Source: Qipengyuania marisflavi (GTDB lineage: Bacteria; Pseudomonadota; Alphaproteobacteria; Sphingomonadales; Sphingomonadaceae). Taken from it: a stretch of DNA of 64,000 nt. This document shows positions 16,488 to 23,821 of this stretch, piece by piece. The stretch is from positions 248,001 to 312,000 of the forward strand of contig NZ_VCAO01000003.1 of NCBI RefSeq assembly GCF_005884405.1, read 5' to 3'. Each line of letters begins with the position of its first letter. Within the stretch, counting starts at the first letter, position 1. The notes beneath the pieces are model-generated. The model saw only the letters and a program-made list of their open reading frames with translations. It was not told the origin of the DNA and did not search any database. A program made the position numbers and the translations under genes.

Positions 16488-16935
16488 GGGCTAATTCAGT
16501 AAAGTGTTGCTTGATATCGTCGTTCTTAAGAGCGGCATTCCGACCCATGCCAAAATAGGCGTTACTCCACGGTGTTCCTTCTTGATGGGTCATCCGGGAA
16601 AGATCATTGCCTGTGTAGGAGCCATACCGCTTCCAAACATGGCGGATTATTGCCTTTTCGGAACCCGACAACTCGGCCTTGAACGGCTTTCCTTCCGCCT
16701 TTCCTAGAAGTCCGCCCTTAGCGTTAAAGCCTAAATCACGCAGGTGGTTCCAGATTATGCGCAGTACGGGGCCGCCATCCCATGCCTCGATGCGATCCTC
16801 GACCAGCGGCTCCCCATTGATTGCGAGATTCCAGCCGTGTGCGATATAAACCAGCTTCTGCAACCACATCTGGTTAGCAGGGCCTTCCTTGAGTTTTAGA
16901 AACTCGTTCGCAATGGCGCGAGCATCGTATGGCAT
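16471..16935 (-). CDS. Panacea-domain (DUF4065/SocA-like) protein, probable antitoxin
   Basis: A 154-aa protein with the Panacea pattern: MWLQKLVYIAHGWNLAINGE, then DRIEAWDGGPVLRIIW near the N-terminus, and DLSRMTHQEGTPWSNAY near the C-terminus. Proteins of this domain include SocA and the PanA antitoxins, which pair with diverse toxins. It is the first gene of a two-gene operon with the membrane protein. Transcription begins inside the transposon's right end, about 60 bp from the right inverted repeat. It would serve as an addiction module for the transposon if the partner is toxic. Confidence 0.8.
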   Translation of the reverse strand: MPYDARAIANEFLKLKEGPANQMWLQKLVYIAHGWNLAINGEPLVEDRIEAWDGGPVLRIIWNHLRDLGFNAKGGLLGKAEGKPFKAELSGSEKAIIRHVWKRYGSYTGNDLSRMTHQEGTPWSNAYFGMGRNAALKNDDIKQHFTELALAGRT

Positions 16936-16998
16936 GAGGTTTCTCCGTTCCCTATATGGTCCATGTCGAGTCAGGATGCAACCGTCGCAGCGCGGAGC

Positions 16999-17021
16999 GG
17001 CTAGTTAGGTATATAGGTCCC
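16999..17021 (-). repeat. Right terminal inverted repeat of the IS1595-type transposon
   Basis: 23 bp, a perfect inverse complement of 14036-14058. No internal hairpin partner is seen at this end, unlike the left end. Confidence 0.93.
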
Positions 17022-17257
17022 AAAAATAAGACGGGTAGGTCGACGGTGAATAGGATGAGTCAGAACCGTAACGGCGTACGCCACTACAGGCAGGACATGC
17101 CGCTGCGCCGCTTGAGGTACGGTGTCCTCTTGTTGGTGCTGTGCATCTAGCCATCGAAAATTCCTTCCAGCTAATCAGTTAAAATAAGTCGCTTCGATAC
17201 ATTCGCAAATCTGCGACCGGAACTGTCAATTGATCCTGGTTGCGTCGGACTCCCAAC

Positions 17258-17521
17258 TTAGCAATCGGGTAAATCATCCAAATTGTTCTTACTGGTATTG
17301 TCCCAATCGGTACGGAGATACTTGCCGTCGGTGCCATTGACTACGTGGATACTTGTTTCTGGACTGTTAGCCCAGTTGACCCAATATTCGTGCGCACCCG
17401 AATCGATATCGCTGATAGCATTGGCCTTCGAACGGGGAGACCACTCATGCACGCTGTTGCACAGGCGAGTGATATCTCCATCTTTGTCCTTGCCAGTTTG
17501 GCGAACATAACGCTTTGCCAT
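17258..17521 (-). CDS. DUF3892-domain protein
   Basis: An 87-aa protein with the DUF3892 pattern: DKDGDITRLCN near residue 12, WSPRSKANAISDIDSG, then GTDGKYLRTDWDNTSKNNL and a terminal LPDC. The family is small, common on mobile elements, and of unknown function; the YLRTxxD and NNLxxLP blocks are its signature. It is cotranscribed with the 47-aa basic protein upstream (65-nt gap). Both are read leftward from the operator region at 17782-17854. Confidence 0.75.
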   Translation of the reverse strand: MAKRYVRQTGKDKDGDITRLCNSVHEWSPRSKANAISDIDSGAHEYWVNWANSPETSIHVVNGTDGKYLRTDWDNTSKNNLDDLPDC

Positions 17522-17586
17522 GATTTATTCCTATCTTTTGGTCGGTTCTTGATATCGTGAGCGGGACATTGCTGCCCCGCCCATAT

Positions 17587-17730
17587 TCACTTCTTGTTCG
17601 GACGCTGCGTCAGCGCCGAAGCTGCCGCTGTTTTTGCAGCTTTGCTTGAACTGGGATTACGCAGCACTTTTGATGCCGCGGAAGCCGCCTTCTTGCTTGT
17701 CACTTCGGAATTGCCCTTTTTGCCCGCCAT
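17587..17730 (-). CDS. 47-aa Ala/Ser/Lys-rich basic small protein
   Basis: A 47-residue protein rich in Ala, Ser and Lys (SKKAASAASKVLRNPSSSKA, ending ALTQRPNKK). It has no hydrophobic segment and resembles small basic proteins found near DUF3892 genes on mobile DNA. The start is set by a near-perfect AAGGAGG ribosome site 8 nt upstream of ATG 17730, the strongest in the island. The longer frame to 17937 is discarded. High expected translation and a basic charge suggest nucleic-acid binding, unproven. It is divergent from the XRE regulator and probably controlled by it. Confidence 0.6.
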   Translation of the reverse strand: MAGKKGNSEVTSKKAASAASKVLRNPSSSKAAKTAAASALTQRPNKK

Positions 17731-17781
17731 TTCACTCACCTCCTTCCTTATTGACAGCAATTGCGATTCGTCGTACATTTT

Positions 17782-17797
17782 CCTACGTAAACGTAGG
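17782..17797. promoter_or_regulatory. Operator 1 (CTAC-N6-GTAG palindrome)
   Basis: CCTACGT-AA-ACGTAGG, a perfect palindrome in the intergenic region between the 47-aa protein and the XRE regulator. Its core CTAC-N6-GTAG (17783-17796) recurs at 17841-17854. The likely ligand is the XRE protein encoded at 17882. Confidence 0.6.
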
Positions 17798-17840
17798 GTG
17801 ATAGAGCGAAAATAAACGCCGCAGTTGCGACGCACTTGGG

Positions 17841-17854
17841 CTACTATTCCGTAG
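17841..17854. promoter_or_regulatory. Operator 2 (CTAC-N6-GTAG)
   Basis: CTAC-TATTCC-GTAG, the same half-sites and spacing as operator 1, 58 bp away. A lone half-site (CCGTAGG) follows at 17872-17878 and overlaps the ribosome site of the XRE gene. Multiple graded sites are typical of prophage-type repressor control. Confidence 0.55.
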
Positions 17855-17881
17855 GTATACAGCAATATTAACCGTAGGGCA

Positions 17882-18217
17882 ATGATGGTATCAAACGAAA
17901 ATGATTTCGGTGAGCGGCTCACCGCCGCGCGGGACAAGCGCGAGATGAATCAGGCCGAACTTGCGAAAAGAGCTGGCCTCCAAGCTGCTGCGATCGGACA
18001 TTTCGAACGAGGTCGACGCAAGCCTTCTTTCGCAAATGTTCGAGCTTTGGCGAAGGCGCTCAACGTGAGCTCAGACTATTTGCTTGGCAGAACTCCAAGT
18101 ATGGAAGGAGCTACGACGGCGTTCCGAGGCGAAGACGATCTTTCCAGTGCGGACCGTGATCAAATCCAGCTCATGATCGATATGATGCGCGAACGAAGAG
18201 AGCGGTCTGATCCGTGA
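17882..18217 (+). CDS. XRE-family (Cro/CI-type) repressor
   Basis: A 111-aa regulator with a single HTH_3 domain (residues about 10-65: LAKRAGLQAAAIGHFERGRR, then ALAKALNVSSDYLLGR) and a short charged C-terminus (MIDMMRERRERSDP). It starts at ATG 17882 or 17885 behind AGGG. The stop overlaps the GTG of the ImmA-type gene (GTGA). XRE plus ImmA/IrrE is the repressor/anti-repressor-protease arrangement of ICEBs1 and several prophages. Operators CTAC-N6-GTAG lie just upstream. Confidence 0.88.
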   Translation: MMVSNENDFGERLTAARDKREMNQAELAKRAGLQAAAIGHFERGRRKPSFANVRALAKALNVSSDYLLGRTPSMEGATTAFRGEDDLSSADRDQIQLMIDMMRERRERSDP

Positions 18218-19098
18218 GGCCCACACGAGCAGAGTGGGCACGCAAGTGTGGTGAGCGCAAAGCAAAGCAGTGTGGTTTTCTGCGTTTCCCAATAGACCCG
18301 TTTAGAATCGCTGAAGATGAGGATATCTTGGTCCAGGCGAAGAAAGCCGACCAAATAGGTGTAAGCGGTGGCATCATATTCAATGACGAAGATGTTGCCA
18401 TTTTCTATGCGACTAACATCAGTAGCTCCGGCTTTCAACGCTTCACTGTCGGCCATGAATTGGGTCACTACTTTCTCGAAGGCCATCCCGAAGAGATACT
18501 GCAGACCGGGCCGTTGCATGCTTCTAAGGCAGGCTTCTCTCAAGGCGACAGGGCGATCGAAATCGAAGCCGACCATTTTTCCTCTGGCCTGCTTTTGCCT
18601 GGGCACTTGGTCCGGCAGGCACTTGGAGATGGTCAAATAGGCCTAGAGGGAATCGAGGAACTTTCCGAATTATCCGAGTGTTCGCTAACTGCCTCTGCAA
18701 TCCGGGCAGCAGAATGCAGCCCTTACCCCATGGCTATTGTAATGAGCCGTGAGGACCAGATCTGTTACGGGTTTCTTTCAGATGGCTTCAAACAACTAAA
18801 GCCCCGCGCATTCCCCCGCAAAGGTGACTTGTTACCCGACTCTGCAACTCGCCAGTTCAATTTGGACACGGCCAACATCGAAAACGGCAAACGCCACGCG
18901 GGCGAAACCACGCTGGCAGACTGGTTTGACGGACCGCCGGGCATTATACTCGATGAAGAAGTTTTGGGACTTGGTAAGTATGGGTACACTCTTACGGTAT
19001 TTTCAAGCGAGGAACTACCTGAGGAGCCTGACGAATTCGAAGACGAGGAAGCAGCCCTAATAGGTAGCTATACGGCAAAGTTCGCTTATGGCCGATAA
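18214..19098 (+). CDS. ImmA/IrrE-family metallo-endopeptidase
   Basis: A 294-aa protein with a zinc protease site HELGH at residues 81-85 (FTVGHELGHYFLEGH) and the third ligand in EIEADHFSSGLLLP. The C-terminal 120 residues are acidic and end EDEEAALIGSY. GTG 18214 overlaps the XRE stop. ImmA-type proteases cut their cognate XRE repressor on DNA damage or quorum signals, switching on the mobile element. IrrE types act in stress response. Cleavage of the neighbouring XRE protein is predicted, not shown. Confidence 0.88.
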   Translation: MRPTRAEWARKCGERKAKQCGFLRFPIDPFRIAEDEDILVQAKKADQIGVSGGIIFNDEDVAIFYATNISSSGFQRFTVGHELGHYFLEGHPEEILQTGPLHASKAGFSQGDRAIEIEADHFSSGLLLPGHLVRQALGDGQIGLEGIEELSELSECSLTASAIRAAECSPYPMAIVMSREDQICYGFLSDGFKQLKPRAFPRKGDLLPDSATRQFNLDTANIENGKRHAGETTLADWFDGPPGIILDEEVLGLGKYGYTLTVFSSEELPEEPDEFEDEEAALIGSYTAKFAYGR

Positions 19099-19190
19099 CG
19101 GCAGCGCGCAGGAGACACTAGGTGCGCCGTGAACGTATGCAGCTTGCTTGGAGTGACTTTTAAGCGGCATCATTCTTTACAGCCGTACCT

Positions 19191-20519
19191 TCAGCTTAAG
19201 GACCAACCACCGCCACGCGTCACATGCGCATCTCGCTCTCTTAACGCGCGATCCAGGCCAAGTATCTCATTGAGGTGCGTTGCCGTATGCCCAAACAAGC
19301 GATCGAGTGCCGACATCTCCCGAGGAAAACTTGCCGACAACTCCTCGATCTTGTCGATCAGTTCGTCCGCCGCCGACCTTAGCAATGCTTTCGCACCCGA
19401 TGCTGGAATTCCGATGGCAGCGCAGAAGGCAATCAGGTCGTCGGCAGTTATGTCATCGAAACGACTGGCTGCCCCCACATTGAACGCCAGCTCGTCTGTG
19501 TAGTCGTCCCCCATCAGCACCGGGGTAAGGTCGTAAAATGGGGCAAGTTGCACCGATCCGCCTGGGACCAGGATTAGGCCGATGTTCTTGGCGTGGTTGT
19601 CGTTGTTGCCGAGAAGCAGGTTGAACAGCGTCATTCTTAGGAATGTGTTGCGAGCGAGAGCGGGCTGGTCCGTTGCGGCAAGCGTTCTTCCGATTGTCAC
19701 CGCATCGAACCGTCGTCCCGCCTCTCCACGCCGCTCATACTTGAGATCGGAGGGAAGGCCGCTCGCTTGGGCAAAGTCCTCGACATGCAAGCGGTACACC
19801 TTGTCGCCGTCGATAAGGCGATCAAACCGATTGATGAGAAGGATGTCGTGTTCACCGATTTGATCAGCGACGCATGTCCCGACCGCGAAGCCGCACTTGG
19901 CTGCCAGGTCGGTCAGAAAGGCTTCGTCCCGTGCCTCCTTAAGGTTCTGGCGATCCGGGAGCTTCAGAATGTGGGTCGTGGGCGCGCCCGTCCCATCTTT
20001 GGGAAGTGCGAAGCGTCCGTCGGGCAGTGCGGCGAGTGATATCTTCCGGCGCACACCCGCGACTGGCGAAGGGTCGCGCATCTTTTCTGGTAGGGGCTTG
20101 CCTGTGGCGAGGCGCTCGACGATGTCGCGCAACGTTCCCTCGTCGAGCGGATCATAGTCTTCGCTCAGCGTTCCAGGACGTTTCACCGGTGGACGGTCGA
20201 GACCGAGCACGCTGACAGCGCCCGGGCAGTCTGCCCCCAGATGTTCGAGCAGCCCTGCTATGTCGCTGCGCTCGATTCCATAGCGCGCCATGGTCGCTTC
20301 GAGCTGGTCATTTTCGTGGAGCAGGTTTCCAAACCACGCGCGCACGGGTACATCTCCGAAGGGCTGTTCGCTGAGTGGCAAAGAGAGCGAAAGAGCATGA
20401 CTGTTCGGGGCCGCCAGCCAATGGGCATTGTAGGTGAAAGACAGATCACCATCATCGCCTTTGACAAGGTAACCGACCGGCTCCGCCGACGCTTCGAGCC
20501 AGACTTGCAGGATGAGCAT
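19191..20519 (-). CDS. hipA: HipA-family serine/threonine kinase toxin
   Basis: A 442-aa full-length HipA-type kinase. The N-subdomain (couple_hipA) precedes PVAGVRRKISLAAL and THILKLP, which match the HipA nucleotide-binding blocks. The catalytic loop is GNNDNHAKNIGL, with Asp307, His309 and Asn312 in the usual places, and a DLTPVL segment follows. HipA phosphorylates glutamyl-tRNA synthetase in E. coli, halting translation and giving persistence. It overlaps the antitoxin stop by 1 nt (TGATG), the standard hipBA arrangement. All key residues are present, so it is probably active. Confidence 0.92.
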   Translation of the reverse strand: MLILQVWLEASAEPVGYLVKGDDGDLSFTYNAHWLAAPNSHALSLSLPLSEQPFGDVPVRAWFGNLLHENDQLEATMARYGIERSDIAGLLEHLGADCPGAVSVLGLDRPPVKRPGTLSEDYDPLDEGTLRDIVERLATGKPLPEKMRDPSPVAGVRRKISLAALPDGRFALPKDGTGAPTTHILKLPDRQNLKEARDEAFLTDLAAKCGFAVGTCVADQIGEHDILLINRFDRLIDGDKVYRLHVEDFAQASGLPSDLKYERRGEAGRRFDAVTIGRTLAATDQPALARNTFLRMTLFNLLLGNNDNHAKNIGLILVPGGSVQLAPFYDLTPVLMGDDYTDELAFNVGAASRFDDITADDLIAFCAAIGIPASGAKALLRSAADELIDKIEELSASFPREMSALDRLFGHTATHLNEILGLDRALRERDAHVTRGGGWSLS

Positions 20520-21031
20520 CAGCGGCTACGCAATCTGGCGGTAAGATCGATGCCTGCTGCCTGCGCACAGGCCATCACGCGGTCGAATTCCAGGCTTGGC
20601 TTCCCGCCTTCGAGTTCGGATACGAACCGCCGCCCGACACCGGCATGCGCAGCGAATTCCGACTGTTTCATCTTCATCGCCTTGCGCGCGCGCCGCACAA
20701 GCGCGCCCAGTTCCGCAACCGATCTTACGCGCTCGACAGAGGCTGGCATGCGCGGTGCTGCAATTCGTGGTGTGGGAGGTTTCGAAACGGAAAGGCCGGA
20801 TGAGGCATCCGAGAGCTGTCGTGCTATATCGATTGCTCGTTGATATTGTGGGGTTTGCAGCTGTTCGGCCACTTTTTGTATAGGCGACATCACCTCTGCC
20901 AATCTGGCATTGAGCTCGCGACCGGCCTTGCTTACCGAATTGATGGCTGGACTCGTAGCGAGCTTCCGAAATGCCTGATCCTGCTCGTTGAGAGCTTTCA
21001 GGAGGCGCTGACTATCAGAGGCCGGTTTCAT
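20519..21031 (-). CDS. hipB: HipB-like antitoxin with long N-terminal extension
   Basis: A 170-aa antitoxin from ATG 21031. The HTH_3 domain is C-terminal (about residues 105-160: LVRRARKAMKMKQSEFAAHA, then RFVSELEGGKPSLEFDRVM). Before it is a helical region of about 100 residues (LATSPAINSVSKAGRELNAR) not present in the 88-aa E. coli HipB. It represses hipBA and neutralises HipA by inference from family and context. The ribosome site AAGGGAT lies within the operator-like repeat at 21036-21052, so self-repression could also affect initiation. Confidence 0.82.
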   Translation of the reverse strand: MKPASDSQRLLKALNEQDQAFRKLATSPAINSVSKAGRELNARLAEVMSPIQKVAEQLQTPQYQRAIDIARQLSDASSGLSVSKPPTPRIAAPRMPASVERVRSVAELGALVRRARKAMKMKQSEFAAHAGVGRRFVSELEGGKPSLEFDRVMACAQAAGIDLTARLRSR

Positions 21032-21035
21032 TTTT

Positions 21036-21052
21036 GATCCCTTTCGGGAGCG
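21036..21052. promoter_or_regulatory. hipBA operator-like repeat, proximal
   Basis: GATCCCTTTCGGGAGCG contains the palindrome TCCC-N4-GGGA and matches 21136-21152 at 16 of 17 positions, exactly 100 bp away. HipB proteins bind paired palindromes; E. coli uses TATCC-N8-GGATA. This copy overlaps the hipB ribosome site. Confidence 0.5.
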
Positions 21053-21135
21053 AAATGGCATTCCAGACCTAAAAAGTCAACATTTGTTCCTGAAAGGGTG
21101 CATTTTGAGCAGTTGGGTAAACAATTTTCCATCGT

Positions 21136-21152
21136 GATCCCGTTCGGGAGCG
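21136..21152. promoter_or_regulatory. hipBA operator-like repeat, distal
   Basis: GATCCCGTTCGGGAGCG, again TCCC-N4-GGGA, located 105 bp upstream of hipB ATG. With the proximal copy it brackets the presumed hipBA promoter. Confidence 0.5.
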
Positions 21153-21215
21153 TTGTAAGATTCGGTAAAAAGCCGATATTCTCTGCGCAGTGAATATACG
21201 TCCAAGGCCTCCACC

Positions 21216-22463
21216 TCAATTTGTGGCTACGATCTTGAGGTGCGTTCGGGGCTTATCAAGCACTTCGACCGCCTCCCGCCGATGCTCCGGCGCAAGGTGC
21301 GCATAGCGGAGCGTCATTGCGTAGTCGCTGTGGCCAAGCAGTTCGCGGATCGTATTGAGGTCTACTGCCCCCATGGCAAGGCGAGAGGCGAAGTGGTGGC
21401 GCATGTCGTGCCAGCGGAAATCTGCAATCTTTGCGTCATCGAGCAGCTTCTTCCAAGATGAGTTGACGTTGTCGAAGCGCTTGCCGTCCTCGCTTTCGAA
21501 GACGCGGCTGTTGCCTAGGTCGCATTGGGAGCGCCAGGACTTCAAGGTCTCTTAGGCCTCTGCATTGAGCGGTATGTGCCGTGTTTTGCGAGACTTGGCG
21601 GTCTCGGCTGACACGGTCACAATCCGCCGATCGAAATTCACATGCGACCATTTGAGATCGAACAATTCACCGCGCCGCATACCCGTGTTGATCGATAGCA
21701 GAACCATCGGCGTCAGGTGATCGGCGAAGGGCACAGCGTGCAAGCTTGGGAGCAGTTCGCGGTCACGCTCACGCCTCCATTGATTGGCCGAATCGCGCTC
21801 GGTCCGCATTCTGTCTTCGCGTTTCCTTAGCTGCGAACGCAGGCGGTATTCCTCGGCTTCGTCCAAGTAACGAACGCGGACCTCCTTGTTCTCGCGCGCC
21901 TTCTTGACCTTGGCGATCGGATTTACCGCAATCAGTTCCCATTCGACGGCCCGGTTGAGCGCTGCCTTGATGGCCGTGATGTCCCGATTGACCGTATTGG
22001 TCTTCACGCCATCCTTCATTCGCTGGGCGCGCCAGCGTTCCAAATCGAGCGGTGAAATTGCCGCCATCGGAGTCTTGAGAAACTTCTTGAAGGTCACTTT
22101 CAGCCGCTTGATCGTGGCCTCTGCGGTCTTCTGGTGGACCCGTGCCCAAGCGGCATAATGCTCGTCGATAAACTCGCCGAACGTTGAGACTTGCTTGCGC
22201 TTCTGGCGCTCAATGCGCGGATCGACACCGGCCCAATACGGGCCAAGCGCGTTCTTTGCCGCCTCGACGGCTTCAGCGTATCCCATGCTGGTCAAGCGAC
22301 CGAGCCTGATGCGCTTGCCACGCTCAAATTCGAGATACCAAGTCTTCACACCGGAGGGCTGAACCCGCAGCAGTAAGCCGTTCAACTTGGGATCGCGCAG
22401 CTCGTAAGGGTTGGCCCTTGGGGCCGCCCGTTCTGCCACTGCGTTGTTCATGGAAGCTGGCAT
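21216..22463 (-). pseudogene. Island integrase (tyrosine recombinase) interrupted by an in-frame stop
   Basis: A 415-codon P4/P2-type integrase. The N-terminal arm-binding domain (YELRDPKLNGLLLRVQPSG, DUF4102-like) and core-binding domain (TFGEFIDEHYAAWARVHQ) are intact. The catalytic half begins NTGMRRGELFDLKWSHVNF (catalytic Arg). One TAA codon, at 21552-21554, follows LNAEA. The frame then continues without shift through WHDMRHHFASRL, LLGHSDY and TLRYAHLAPEH, supplying the second Arg, His and Tyr. Start ATG 22463 has AGGAAAG upstream. It lies next to attR. The stop separates the second Arg and Tyr from the N-terminal 303 residues, so the enzyme should be dead unless the stop is read through. 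Confidence 0.88.
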
Positions 22464-22774
22464 TGCGATCTTTCCTGTGATCACAAAGCTAGCCGATCCG
22501 TAAGTGAAATGTAAGTGCAAGAGGGGTGAACGCAGTGCAACAAATGCGAACGGTTCGCAACTTAGAGAAGCCAATTTAACCTATAAAAAATAATTGTTTA
22601 TCGTTCATTTTTGTTTTGTTGCGGTGCAAAATTTTTTCGCCATTTTTATGCCTCCGAAGGCAGAGGCCACAGGTTCGAATCCTGTCGGGTGCGCCAGGGC
22701 AAAGGTCCGCCTCCACATGATGACGAAAAATTTCCTAGGAAAGCCGTGGTTACCGCGGGTATTGCGATAGGGTA
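22464..22774. other. Island right junction, non-coding
   Basis: 311 bp without a gene. 22464-22650 is AT-rich island DNA upstream of the integrase, with an A/T run near 22575-22615 suited to a bent or IHF-bound recombination site, and TTTTTCGCCATTTTT at 22633-22647. 22651-22697 is attR. 22698-22774 is chromosomal DNA leading to the diacylglycerol kinase gene. Confidence 0.7.
22651..22697 (+). repeat. attR: truncated tRNA-Arg 3' end
   Basis: The right copy of the island repeat. It lacks the 5' half of the tRNA and cannot form a tRNA. 46 of 47 bases match 9484-9530. Confidence 0.93.
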
Positions 22775-23821
22775 ATGGACCGCACGACTTACCAGTTCGA
22801 CCGTATCGAGGCGTTGCGTGCAGCGCCGCTGCGGCGTGTCGGCGGTGGGTCTGGCGAACGTGCTCCGCCGCCCAATGCGCCAAATCCCCGCATTGGCGTG
22901 ATCTACAATCCGCGCAGCCACCGCAATCGCGGGCAGGATCTGGAATGCACGCAGCGGCTGGGCATTACCGTGGCGCAGCCCGAATCGCGCGAACAGATTG
23001 CCGAGGCGCTGGCCGATCTGGACCGCCAGGGCGTGGACTTCCTCATCATCAATGGCGGCGACGGTACGGTGCGCGATGTGCTGACCATGGGTCAGGGCGT
23101 GTTCGGTGACAACTGGCCTGCGCTGGCGGTGCTGCCCAAGGGCAAGACCAATGCGCTGACGGTTGATCTGGGCGTGCCGACCGACTGGTCGCTGAGCGAT
23201 GCCGTGGCGGCTTGGTCGGACGGTCGCCGCGTGCGCCGCCGCCCGCTGGCAATCACTGCGCAGGGGCGTGACGAGCCTGCGGTGATGGGCTTTTTCCTTG
23301 GCGCGGGCGCTTTCACCATTGGCACGCGCGCTGGTCAGGATGCCCATGCGCTGGGCTTCTTCGGCAGCCTTGCTGTCGGGGCCACTGCAGCCTGGGGCGT
23401 GCTACAGGCGCTGCTGGGCAGTAATCGTAACCAGTGGCGGCGCGGCAGCGAGATGGCAATCTCGCGGCTGTCCGATGGATCCGCGCTGGCGCACTCACAA
23501 CATGGCGATCCGGGCCGCCGCAGCATCATTCTGGCCAGCACGCTGCGGCATATGCCGATGGGGCTGAAATTGTTCGCGCCGGATAGCAGCGGCATCAAGC
23601 TGGTGGCGATGGACAAGCCGCTGCGGCGCCTGCTGCTCAGCTTCCCGGCGATTCTGTATGGCTGGCGTCCGGCATGGCTGGAGCGTGCCGGTTTCCACCA
23701 GACCGATGGCGAAGGCTTCGCAATGCGTTTTGCCGAGCCGTTTATCCTTGACGGGGAAGCCTTCGATCCCGGCCAATACCGCGTCGAACAGGGGCCGGAC
23801 CTGACCTTCGTCACCGCGTGA
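22775..23821 (+). CDS. Diacylglycerol kinase family protein
   Basis: A 348-aa protein with the DAGK catalytic signature: VIYNPRSHRN near residue 45 and NGGDGTVRDVL near residue 93, followed by LAVLPKGKTNALTVDLGVP, which holds the G-K-T-N block. These enzymes phosphorylate diacylglycerol or related lipids using ATP. The gene is the first after the island and chromosomal in composition. Its stop overlaps the GTG of the next gene by 4 nt (GTGA). The lipid substrate (diacylglycerol, ceramide or long-chain base) cannot be read from sequence, but the coupled gene suggests phosphatidate production. Confidence 0.85.
   Translation: MDRTTYQFDRIEALRAAPLRRVGGGSGERAPPPNAPNPRIGVIYNPRSHRNRGQDLECTQRLGITVAQPESREQIAEALADLDRQGVDFLIINGGDGTVRDVLTMGQGVFGDNWPALAVLPKGKTNALTVDLGVPTDWSLSDAVAAWSDGRRVRRRPLAITAQGRDEPAVMGFFLGAGAFTIGTRAGQDAHALGFFGSLAVGATAAWGVLQALLGSNRNQWRRGSEMAISRLSDGSALAHSQHGDPGRRSIILASTLRHMPMGLKLFAPDSSGIKLVAMDKPLRRLLLSFPAILYGWRPAWLERAGFHQTDGEGFAMRFAEPFILDGEAFDPGQYRVEQGPDLTFVTA

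Larger units (their letters stand above)
14036..17021. mobile_element. IS1595-type transposon with three passenger genes, 2986 bp
   Basis: The ends are perfect 23-bp inverted repeats (14036-14058 and 16999-17021, outer bases GGGACCTATATACC). It contains an ISXO2/IS1595-like transposase, a P63C-domain gene overlapping it, and two convergent genes (coiled-coil membrane protein and Panacea-domain protein). IS1595-family elements are known to carry passenger genes. The flanking 8-mers (CAACTTAA left, AAAAATAA right) do not match, so the expected target duplication is absent or decayed. The left end lies only 10 nt after the bacteriocin-like operon and may have separated it from further genes. Confidence 0.88.

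Noticed and set aside
14028-17029. 8-bp target-site duplication of the transposon
   Set aside because: Flanks CAACTTAA and AAAAATAA do not match, so no duplication can be claimed.
16956-17150. Small frame crossing the right end of the transposon
   Set aside because: Begins inside the element, crosses the inverted repeat, and has no ribosome site or homologous-looking content.
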